The position numbers and the translations under genes are program-made. A stretch of 64,000 nt of DNA from Klebsormidium nitens (lineage: Eukaryota; Streptophyta; Klebsormidiophyceae; Klebsormidiales; Klebsormidiaceae). Of this stretch, positions 24,358 through 34,339 are shown in pieces; position 1 is the stretch's first letter, and every line of letters starts with the position of its first letter. The stretch spans positions 33,783 to 97,782 of the forward strand of contig DF237105.1 of the NCBI GenBank assembly GCA_000708835.1, in the 5' to 3' direction. Below the pieces are notes generated by a model. It did no database searches and was not told the origin of the DNA. It worked only from the letters and a program-made list of their open reading frames with translations.

Positions 24358-25804
24358 ACCTTTACCTTGCCCCGAAAAGGTGATTGCTAGCTGGTCTTGG
24401 ACTTCAGGTTTCCACGTACACCAGTCAAACTGAGATGTCAAAATAAGGCACTGCTAGTTGGACTTGGGCATGAGGTTCCCCAAGTCATTGGTATGTACCG
24501 GGGGGACTCGCGCAGAATGCCCAGCATTGAGCAGGAACTTTTCCGAGTGAATCTAGGGCACGTTCAGTGGTCCCGGTCTCTGTTCGGTATGCCACGTGGC
24601 ATGTGTGCTCCGGAAGTTCAGGGGTTCAGCTTGGGGTCAGTGCCCGGTGGGTCGAGTCGGGTTCGAGGTTCCGCCGTTTGCGGCGCGAGTCGAATTGTAG
24701 CGGGTTTGGATTTAACCGAGGTCTAACCTGGTCCGGATGTCGGTTCCCAAGTGTCTTCCGAGTCAAAATTTATCCTGGCGGGGGGGTCCATCGGACGGTG
24801 GAAAAATTTCCGGAGGCTTCCCCCGGGCCGTCAGATAACTACGATTTCACCAGTCCCTAATAGGTTTCCTGGTGTGGACGGGCATAGGACGGGAGCCACT
24901 GTCGAAAAGTCAGCTGTCGGTCCTGTCTGTCCAGTCTGGTGGCGCCGTACATTACAATAATATTTCATATTGCCTGGTGTGGACGGGCATAGGACGGGAG
25001 CCAATACCTATGAGAAGTCCTGTCTGTCCTGTCTTGCTGTCTGGTGGCACCGTAAATGATGATTTTTCCGACTATCTTCAGTCGGCATCAGTGGCCGGCA
25101 TCTTTGAGCCTTCTAGAACTTACATCTGTTGGTGCGAGTCAGGTTCCGAAAATTTCTCGCACCCTTTTCCGAAAAATCTCTAAAGTGGCCCGAAATGATC
25201 TCTTCCGGAAATTCTATGGTTCTACGGTCTACCACTGCATTTTCGGCAAGGTGCTGAGCTTGGCAATTAGCGAGGTGGGTGGCATTGGCGACTGTTGGCA
25301 CACCAATGCCAATGGTGCCGAGCTGGTGTTGGCGCACCATGGCGGTCAATGGCAGCCTTCCCGAAGGCCTGCATGACTGCCACGTAGTATTCATTCCAGC
25401 CGGCCCCAGCTGGAGAACTTTCCAGAGACAGGTTCCAAGCTGGCGGCCACCTGCACCCTTCCAGGTTCTTCTCTGGTTGGCATGTTCCTGCACACGAGCT
25501 GGTCCTAGACTGCTGGAGCTCAAAACAAGAGCAGAAAGTGAAATCCAAAATAGTTGTCAACCTGAGGCAGAAACGAAGGTGAGTTCTCTGCGACTACTTG
25601 CTGTGGGATTGTTAGGTGAATTCAGAGCTTGGAAGGAGGTCCTTTTGTTGCTGGACAACTTGATCAGTAGAAAGTCATAGAGCACACCATCATGCAAGCT
25701 TAGGTGGGAGCGCTTGGAAATAAAAGGTGTCAATTCATTGGGGCTGCTTTTTAGGAGATGCGTTTCAGAAGCAAACGCACCAAGGTGCTTGCTCGAAGGG
25801 TCAA

Positions 25805-25985
25805 CACTACTTCGACGCAGGGTCAGCGTGGGTTCAGTGTTGGGTGGGCGCTGGTTAGGTGCTGAATTAGCGTGGTTGGAATGTTAATCAGGTGCTGATT
25901 TGCCGAGCGCTGGTCAGAATTGGTTAGGTGCTCGGTCAGCGCCCGGTCAGTGCTGGTTGAGTGCTGGTTAGGCGCTTGGGTTTGT
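25805..25985. repeat. Degenerate GGTTAGGTGCTG-type tandem array
   Basis: Variants of ggtcagcg, ctggttaggtgct and tggttgagtgctg follow one another for about 180 bases. The units are too degenerate for a fixed period. It is intronic or 5' to the acidic-protein gene. Confidence 0.55.
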
Positions 25986-26111
25986 TTCAGAGGGGGTGTG
26001 CGTCTAGGGACTTGACTGGCTGGGGCACGAGTGGGCTTTAGCGTGCGTTGCACTTGGTCGGAAGGTCAAGGAGAAACGCTGGAACTGATCCGTTTTTTGT
26101 GCCCTTTGCAG

Positions 26112-29100
26112 CTGCCAGTGCACGAGGGGCTCGGCGCTGCGAGGCTGAGCAAAAGAAGGCCGCATCACTTCCTGGGGAGAGCTGCGTTGCTGTCAGGCAC
26201 GCGCTGTTCATTTGCCCAGGGAAGCGCTGCTCGGTCAATGAGACAGTGACTGGTGAGTACAGTGGCTTTCGCTTTGCCAGAGTTAGAGCGTGTGGTCCAT
26301 CTCAAGTGCATCGAGCCTGGCATAGGCACTGATTGAAGAAGCACACTCTAAGAAGCTTGCTGAATATTAGTGAGCTGACCTTGCCATAGGGCAGGCTTGA
26401 ACGACCTGCCCTCTTTTTCAGCTGGCTGGTTCTGACCATCTGTTGGGCTGGTCCGGACTTGCTGACCAGTAGGCTTATACTGTGGGGGTGATTTTCAAAC
26501 CCCGTCGCTGTGCTGACTAGGCCCCATCTTTGGGTCAGCTGTTGAGCTTGAGGAAGGGCCAAGCTGTTTGGGGGCTATTACAGCTGCCGCTGCGCTAACT
26601 TCTCTGATGCTTGGGGAAGCGGGGTGGTTTTGCTGAATCAGGGCCCGCTGTCGGGCTAATGTTGTAACCATTGTCGATCGGGTTCACGATTCACTGGGGT
26701 TGATTGTGGGATTGCGCGTGGGCTCTTGTCCAAAAGGGGGGAATCAGATCGAACACTCACTGTCTATGGTCGAACAATTTGTGCATGTTTATGGTGATGC
26801 CGATGCGTACCTGTCTCGATCTGTGTCCGACGCTGTGCAGGCCATGGATAAGACGGATTCTCATGGTGGCCGTGGGCCTGAGGACAGCTCTCAAAGTTCC
26901 CTCATGTTGCACAAAGGGCTGCAGGTGAGACATCCAGTGTGATTGGTGTCGCAGACCCTGTCCGAGCGTCTGAGCTTTTGTCACAACGTTTGAGACCAAA
27001 GCTCCTTGATGACGTCAGCAGCCATCCCGGATAGAATCCTTTGTAGTTGTTGGCGGGGACCTTGTCCGAGCGTCCGAGTTCTTATCACAGCTTTTCAGGC
27101 AGGAGCTCCTGGATGACGTCAGCAGCCATTCCGGATACGATCCTTTGTAGTTGATGGCGCAGACTCTGTCCGAGCGTCCGAGTTCTTGTCACAGCTTTTC
27201 GAAGGGGATCTCCTGGATGACGTCAGCAGCCATCCTGAATGCCGTCCCCAGTAGTTGAAGTCTGTCTGAGCGTCCCAGTTCTTATCGCCATTTTTTCAGG
27301 TTGGAGCTCCAACCAGGTGGATTCATGGGCGCACTCAGTCCGAGATGGCAATCCTGCTTACATATCCGGGGCTAACCTGCTTCCGTGTCAAGTACAAGAT
27401 TAGCCTCTTGATACATCACTAATCGAAGAATCTTCTGCGAGCAGGCACACTTGGAGCCCAGCGCGGACGGGAGAACTCTGATAAGAAGTCTGAAAGCTCG
27501 GGACTTGTTGTGGTTTAGTAATTCAGTTTGAGAGTTTGCAATGGTCAGCAGATAAATTAACCCACTGCCGTCGCCTTCCTCCTGACGTACCTACCCGATG
27601 CAACTCATCGGTCGAAATCGGTGCCTGACCCACCTCACCTGGCAGCTTGAAGCATCTGTATCAAGCGGCTGAGAGCCTCTTTCCTTAGCCAACAATCACG
27701 TTGAAGGTTCTTTGTTTGCAGGCCCAGGAGATCCGCCAGCCGCGCAGACCTGCTCTACATGGCCTCATCGACCCTAGCCACTTCCGCGACTTCCAACGCA
27801 GGCTGAGAGAGGAAGTGGAAGCTTCGCAGCAGCTTAAAGCAGCCACCAACGACTCGCAGGTTAGTGTAAAAGGCACCCATTATTAGCAATCCGGCTTGTC
27901 ATGATAGTTGCTGACGTCACGAGGCAGGCCCAAGCGCAGAAGGTGGGTTGAAATCTTGGACACTCGGACGAGGGCCTCTCCACAGTTGCAGCGCATCTTG
28001 TTAAAGCAGTAATTTAAGCCCTCAATTGCCCACCGCACCAAGCACCGCCAGGGAAGAGATCGGCTTGCAATCCTGGGTCGCTGCCAGGCAGATGCGCCTC
28101 GAAAGCTCGCCCTCGAGGTCCTCGCATTCCTGGTCATCATTCAGAATCTCCTTGAAGAAATCTACCAGACCGTGCCCTGACCAGCGCAAGAACCCCCCCC
28201 AGAACAGCGACGGCTAGGATAAAACCCCAGATCTTCGCATGCGCCCTTGCACCAGAGTTCTGCAATCGCAGAAGCTGCCGCTTTTTGGAACTTGGCTGCC
28301 ACCGCTAGAGTCTCTCGATCAGTTTTGAGGTTCGAGCTTAAAACACATTTTCATCTTGCTCGTCATTCGACCCAATCGTGCACCACTTGTTGTACCATTC
28401 CATCGATTGAAGCTGCCATCTCCCTGTGCGCTTTGCTCCTAAGCTGATAACCCTCTCATTGCCTTGTAGGACCCCGGCCCTTCCAGCGACCCGCACCCCG
28501 CCGGCGCTCACCATCCAGCAGCGGAACAGAGATTCCGCCGGAAGAGGGCGGAGTCGAGCAGGGAGAATTCTCCGACGCCCGTGGGTACTGGGATGTGGGC
28601 CCCAAGCCCGGACCTATCAGTGAGTCGCAATTGGCACATGTTGTGACACTTGGGGAGAGCTTCTGGCTTCGATTGTGCGCGTCCAATTTGCACAGATAGC
28701 CGCACCTCAAGGGAATAGCCGGTGGTCTGAGCACCGGTAGTGCCAAGTTGTTCGTATCTTGGCTTGCCATGATGTTGCTGACGTCAAGAATCAGGCCCCA
28801 ATCCAGAAGGCACGTCAGAAACTCGGACATTCGGACAGAAGTGTTGGCAGAGTGTTCCCCAGCCCATTTTGCCATTTTGCCACTGCTGACATCATGAAGC
28901 AGGCTTGATGTGAAAGACCTATCCAAAACACCCGGATCGACGGGGCACGCTCTGTCTGAAAGTCCGATTTCTAGACACACCTTTCTGTCGTGAGATTGTT
29001 GATGACGTCAGGAGACATGCCCTGACAGGAACTCGCTGCATATGTTTCCGGGGGTGGACCCTGTCCAAAGTGTCCAACTTTTGGTCACCACCATTTCAAC

Positions 29101-32100
29101 ATGAACATTTCTCGATGATGTCAGCAACACTTGCTCAAGCAGTCTGATATCGTGATGTTGCACGAGCACTTGCCGGTCCACCTGCCAACATTGGGGGCTT
29201 TCTTGTGACCTCCGCCTGGATTTTCCGCCTGTATGGCGGAGTTTCAATGATACCTTTGCTTACGTGCAGGAGAAAGGCAACTCAGAGGGCAGCCCCCCGA
29301 GCCCTACAGAGAAGATGACAAGCAGCTTCCCTGTCAAGGGGTCGGGCGGCGCCCCTGGCGAATCCATGGACGTTGACGGTCGGCCACAGCCATCGAGCGC
29401 ACATCACAGCCAGGTGCCTCTAGCGAGTGCATGCGGTTGCTTGAGAGAACCAAGCAAGCGGACACATTTGCATACACCCCCAGAAGACTTCTAGAATCAG
29501 GTTGTATGTGTATATGTGCGTCAACCTCTTGGGGTTCTCGCCAAGAATTCAGCGCTGCTTATCATCAACGAAGATGTTCTGGTTGCTGTAAAAGTAAGCG
29601 ACTCCAGCGACTGTCAACGGAAGCTTCAAGGATGGCAACCGCGCTCGTATAGTATGTCAATTTGGGGCCTATGTCAGTTTGGGACGCTCAAGATCAGGGT
29701 TCAGTCCATCAATGGGTATCGTTCTTTCTGCAGATTTCGGGTCGAGAAATCTGATACTGACATCACAATTTCAGCGGCTCATGACTGAGAAAACGTGATG
29801 AACTTCTAGGGATGGGTGCTGACGTCATCAGACAAGTTCGTTCCCAAAGGGTGTGCCACAATCTCGGACACTAGGACACGGCCCACACCCACAGTTGCAG
29901 CTGTTTTCTCTCCGGGAGGGGTGCTGACGTCAACAGAGTAGCTGGTTCCAAAAGTTGTGCCACAATCTCGGACACTCGGACACGGGTCCACGCCCTCAGT
30001 TGCAGGCGCTTTCTCTTTGGGATGGATACTGGCGTCAACAGAGAAGCTCATTCCCAAAAGGTGTGCCACAATTTGAGACACTCGGACATGATCTGCACCC
30101 TCAACTGCAGCGCTTTCTAACTGTAATGGAAGATGTGCCGCAACCTTGGATACTCGGGGCTGCCGAGGAGGGCCCAGGCGTTTTGCACCAGAGGAGGTTG
30201 AGGGGCCTGCCGAGGGAGGCAGATGTGTAATGGAGCGCTACATTTTTTAATAACCATCTGCTGACAAACGTCATGCATACCCTCTCAGGCGAGCCTTGAT
30301 AGCGACCGGCAGGCGCCGCGCCTCTTTGGCGAGGACGAGTCGCAGAAGGCGGAGTCGGAAGGGGAGGGCGAGGACATTGAGGGGGCGGAGTTCGAGAGCG
30401 CAGACGAGACCTCGGACGAGGAGACCACCCAGGATCGCGCAATGATCGACGACGCCCCTCTGGAAGAGGAGAGGGAGGTGGTGCAGCACGGCCGGTTCAA
30501 CGCCGCGATGGAGACAGACTCCGAGACAGAGGGCTTCTCCGAAGTGCTGGCGAGGCTCAAGCGGCGCGCGCCTGATGTGGCGACCAACCCGCACAAAACC
30601 AGCCGTCGCCGCCGCGTGCTCCTCTCACCCTCTGACTCCTCGGGCGAGGAGAAGGACAGTCCGTCCCCGGTTCGCAGCCAGGGCGTGAGCGCCGAGCACC
30701 CCCCCGTGCCAGAGGAAGGGTCTGCGCTTGGGACGGATCGCCCGATGCTAGACGACCTCCCTTCGGCGCCCGAGGACGACGGCTGGTCCGACGACCTCCC
30801 GCCAGAACCCGAGGACGACGGCAGGCCGGACCTGTTCGACCTGAGCCTGGAGGACGACTTTGCGAGAGCGTGCGTGATCGTCCCGCGTCCGCGCTGGGCC
30901 AGCCGCCAGGTAAGCACCTCCTCCCTTCCTCTGACTCGCATTTGGACAGAACTTTAGTTTTCGAATCCGGGGCACTCAGCAAACCGCATCAAGGTCTGAT
31001 TGCATGCCCAGAGAAGCGAGCGCGCAAATTGCAGGCAAAGTTGCAGAAGACATGAGGGCGTTTGACAAATTGGTGTACATCAATCGCCATTTAACCGCCG
31101 ACTTGGAAGCTGGTGTTCGTGTACATAGCCATTCAATCTCCGACTTGGTTGCTGATGTACACGAAATCAGACGGCGCGTTTTGAGATTTGGAAGCAATGA
31201 GAAAGTCGGACAGCCCTGGGCGGTTTGTGCAGTGATCTTTTGGGTTGGCAAGAGGGCAGGAAATGTACATGCTCGGAGAATCACTGTCTCCTTGCATGAG
31301 CGGCTAGTGCTCGTCGCGCCCTTTCTAGAATGCCTGCCGATGTACACAGATCTTTCAAAGCACGTTCGAAGTTTTGAGACGCGGCACCTGCATTCAACAA
31401 AGTAGTCACTAAGAACGGGCGCAAGTGTTTTGCTCGTTTATCAGGCTTCACTTGACCCCGCACACGGAATGCTCAAGAAAGTCATAGCTTTTTGTGCAGT
31501 GCTGCGAGTATGAGAGAATAACGGTCTGATTCCGTATTTTTCACTTTCTCGAAGACCGTAGCTGCCGACGGTGCCCCGACCGCCCTTGACGCGGCCGGGC
31601 TAATCTCGCTTGAGCCGCGCACTTCGCCGTCCGGCCCCTCCCCAGCGCCGTGGCTGCCCAGAGCGCGATAAGGGCAGCCCAGTAGGAGCAGAACACGCTT
31701 GCTGCACCCCAGGACTTGGGGGGCACGACCAACTCCGGTTCCGCCCCTGCCCGCTTCGCCACGCCTGCTGCGCCAGAGTCGGACGTGGCTGCGCCCCGCC
31801 CCCCTTTGCCCTCCTCGACCGCCCAAGCGCCCTCTGATTCCGTCCTCATTCCCCAGGGCGTCGCAGTGCAAGAGACGGTGCCTCCTTGTCAGGTAGGCTA
31901 CGGTTTTAGGGCTATTTTAGCATGGCATCCCTCTATTTGTCTATTGCTAAGCGAAAACTTGTGCTCTGTCGATGTCAGGAGAGATTCTCGTAACTGGCGC
32001 AAAGTTGCAAGACCTTCCTTAGTCGAGGGGGCCACTACGTTCTTCACAGATCATTGTAACGTCTGGTGACATTTCGCACTACTTTGAAAGACGGTCATTG

Positions 32101-32448
32101 TTATCGAGCCAGCCTGGCACGTGAAAAGGTAGGATGTTATAGCATGCGAGACTCCCGTCAAGATTGATGTGAGTTTGCAATACCAAGTTGAAGCATTGGA
32201 ACACAAAGTGGCAGTACATTCTGTGACTCACCAGGGTAGATGCCTTCGCAATCGCAGAGGCCCTGAGCATCTCCCAAACGCATGCGCACATGCTGCTGGA
32301 CACTCTTGCGTGTGTCTTACCAGAGGACGGCCCGGATGCGGACCCCCTAGCCAGACGGCCGTTGTTCCACTTGCGACGCTCTCAATCTCAGAAGCTACAG
32401 CTCTCTTCGAGCATGCTGCCAGTCTTGGTATGGAAGGAAGCTTCTTAG
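26112..32448 (+). CDS. Acidic Ser/Pro-rich protein of ~600 residues, nine exons (5' end unresolved)
   Basis: Exons 26112-26252, 26737-26924, 27722-27859, 28470-28619, 29270-29413, 30289-30909, 31713-31892, 32092-32129 and 32235-32448 keep phase throughout and end in TAG. The 38-base exon is the least certain; it was accepted because it bridges phase 0 to 2. Most of the product is low complexity: PSSDPHPAG- and EKMTSSF-like linkers, then a 207-residue acidic exon with repeated DLPxxPEDDG units and many Glu/Asp. The last two exons (DAFAIAEALSISQTHAHMLL...) look folded and helical. No catalytic motif is visible; such acidic proteins are often nuclear or chromatin-associated, which is only a guess. 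Introns carry the ~105-bp repeats listed separately. It converges on the next gene with 105 bases between stops. Confidence 0.6.
26950..27300 (+). repeat. ~105-bp tandem repeat with TGACGTCA, forward orientation
   Basis: Four copies starting near 26956, 27060, 27165 and 27260. Each has ctgtccgagcgtccgagttc followed about 55 bases later by gatgacgtcagcagccat. The array lies entirely inside an intron of the acidic-protein gene. Confidence 0.85.
27885..29165. repeat. Scattered copies of the ~105-bp GACGTCA repeat in both orientations
   Basis: Single or paired copies at about 27905-28000 and 28760-28830 have gctgacgtca then ctcggacactcgga, the reverse complement of the 27-kb array. Copies at about 28955-29130 have gatgacgtcagg and gtccaaagtgtccaact, the forward sense. 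They flank, but do not enter, the exon at 28470-28619. Confidence 0.7.
29805..30150 (-). repeat. ~105-bp tandem repeat with TGACGTCA, reverse orientation
   Basis: Three copies at about 29817, 29922 and 30028 (spacing 105-106). Each has tgctgacgtcaacagagaag, then gtgccacaatctcggacact, then a cacagttgcag-like stretch. The core is the reverse complement of the 27-kb array. Lies in the intron before the acidic exon at 30289. Confidence 0.85.
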
Positions 32449-32553
32449 AAACCGTCGAGATGCTTCTCTGAGTAGAACTCGTGTATCGAAATGGCACAGA
32501 CAATTGAGAATGCTTCGACGAGGAATACTTTATCCGGAATATTACGGGCGTGC

Positions 32554-33114
32554 TTACTTGCGCGTGGTGCTGCAGCCTTGATCCAGGTCGTACTGCACGC
32601 TTCGACCGACACCTATATACCGCTGCTTATGCTGGCCCGCTGAATACTCGGCAAACTTATGCTTGCAATTCCCACATACAGCTTGACTAAACGCTCTATA
32701 AGTACAATACGAACATTCTTTCAAACGCTTCCTCCCGCCACTGCCGCATTTCTCACAATTAACAGCCGTCGGAAGCACCTTATTCGTACAATGCAACTTC
32801 CATGGGCACAAGATCATCTCCAGGCTCTCCAACCCCTGTTTTGAAGAAGGCGAATTTCCATGCGACTCTTCATCTACAGGGCCCTGTACTATGACCGCGT
32901 ATTTCAATTCACACGCCTGTACAACGCTGATTACATCCCGTTCTAAGGAAAACGGCGTCAGTACTTCAACGGAGAACCCGGCCTCTTCCCCCTCCCAACT
33001 AACGACTTTGCCCGCGCATTCCCGAAAACGACCATCAAGCGAAGTCGCGTGCACCGCGTCACCTAGCAAAGCCAGCGGTCCGTACCTGTCCACATCATCA
33101 GCAGGGGAAGCCAT
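32554..33114 (-). CDS. Intronless 186-residue protein with three CxxC pairs
   Basis: ATG 33114 (MASPADDVDRYGPLALLGD) to a stop at 32554 gives 186 residues with no intron, unlike its neighbours. The N-terminal half looks like a small beta domain (GKVVSWEGEEAGFSVEVLTP). The C-terminal half has CPWKLHC and then CEKC, CSYC and CGNC within about 35 residues, a treble Cys-pair pattern that should bind zinc. The stretch resembles short zinc-binding repeats, but I cannot place the family. It converges with the acidic-protein gene. The absence of introns could mean a retrocopy or transfer from an intron-poor source; no poly(A) or target duplication was found. Confidence 0.6.
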   Translation of the reverse strand: MASPADDVDRYGPLALLGDAVHATSLDGRFRECAGKVVSWEGEEAGFSVEVLTPFSLERDVISVVQACELKYAVIVQGPVDEESHGNSPSSKQGLESLEMILCPWKLHCTNKVLPTAVNCEKCGSGGRKRLKECSYCTYRAFSQAVCGNCKHKFAEYSAGQHKQRYIGVGRSVQYDLDQGCSTTRK

Positions 33115-34339
33115 TATTCGAAGAACGCTCAGACAGCCGGAGCTCGAGGCGCTTGCATAGAAGAAAGAAGAATGAGGCGACAGGAGCATGGAAGCAGTTC
33201 AGCAACTGACAATCTCGAAACCGAGTACACACCACACCACATATCGAGCTATTGTCACTAAATATCAGCCCATGCAATAGGACCAGCGCAGATGCAATGT
33301 ACGGAACAATCATGTGACACTGATTTTGTGCGAGGACTACCGTACATGCACAAAGCCCGCACGTATTTTGACATCCAATGCAGGTCGCACGCAAATATTC
33401 GATGCGAAGAGCTCTAACTGCGCCATGCAAAGGGGCCTAGTCTGCTTATAAGTTGCACACGATTGGCCCAGTTTTATATGCCGTACCGTACGTTTTATCG
33501 TCGAACCCAGCCAATCCAAGCAGGTCGAACCGCAGGCCCGCAGAGCAGCGCCGAAACGGCCGATTCCTGTGGTTGCTTTCTCTCCCTTGGAGACAGGCAA
33601 GCCAATATAGGGTTGCACTAATTGGCGACCTTGCAGAGTTCTGATCGAATCAAAATATAGTGGAGCGTTGCAATCCGCTTATAAGGCAAGCATGCCATGT
33701 ACATAGGAACACAAGTCCATCTGATTGAGCACAAGTTACCGGACACATGAAGCGAGCCTTCTATGTCGGCCTCTGTACCAATCATTTAGGGAAATGACCA
33801 CTGAGATCATGTATCTTGTTGCACGAGTCAGCGAGTTGACTTAGGAAGAGCGATCCACGCCCTAGCCATGTGGATACAATCATCCCTAGCTTGTTCTACT
33901 GTTTTGAGCTTCGGTAAACTACTCTCGGGTTTCTCAATTTACACTCCCTTCTATGTTCGATCCTATTGACAGGTTATGCATCATATCGTAACCTATTCTA
34001 ACAATCTCCAGAGACTTGAGCCATTGGAGGTCACACAATTATCATACAGCAAGGCCGACAATGTCCCGCTTGGACGCGTCTTGCATAAGATCTCATAGGT
34101 GCATGGGCCTGCTCCGAGTGGCGAACTTGACGGCGCTGCAGTGCCCTAGACGGGCATGATCGAAGCACAAACCGTTCGGCTATACTCTTCGCCAAACTCT
34201 TCACGACCTGACACCTGTCACACTAAATGCGTAAGCCCCGGATGCAAAGGCATGGCCCCCAAGAGCTACTTGACACTCACTCGCTAGCGAAGCACGAGCT
34301 CCCGTACTGGTGTCCGCCAGGACCCTCCACAGGATCTTC
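33115..34339. other. Spacer without supportable genes
   Basis: 1.2 kb between the Cys-rich gene and the 3' end of the kinase gene. Several short frames on both strands, none with recognisable features. No tandem repeat, RNA gene or palindrome of note. Confidence 0.45.

Larger units (their letters stand above)
23429..26111. other. Repeat-bearing spacer; possible 5' exons of next gene
   Basis: Contains the 27-bp minisatellite (24195-24357). 24872-24900 and 24978-25005 share tggtgtggacgggcataggacgggag. A tandem degenerate ggttaggtgctg array lies at 25805-25985. Donors such as GAAACGAAG/GTGAGT at 25578 hint at upstream exons of the acidic-protein gene, but no phase-consistent join to the exon at 26112 was found. 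Confidence 0.4.

Noticed and set aside
26950-30150. TGACGTCA copies as cAMP-response/bZIP regulatory sites
   Set aside because: The palindrome is part of a longer repeated unit in introns, so its recurrence follows from repeat copying and gives no evidence of regulation.
31482-31871. Minus-strand 129-codon frame rich in Gly and Arg
   Set aside because: It lies opposite the plus-strand exon 31713-31892, which has good splice sites and correct phase; the composition is that of an antisense of Pro/Ala-rich coding sequence.
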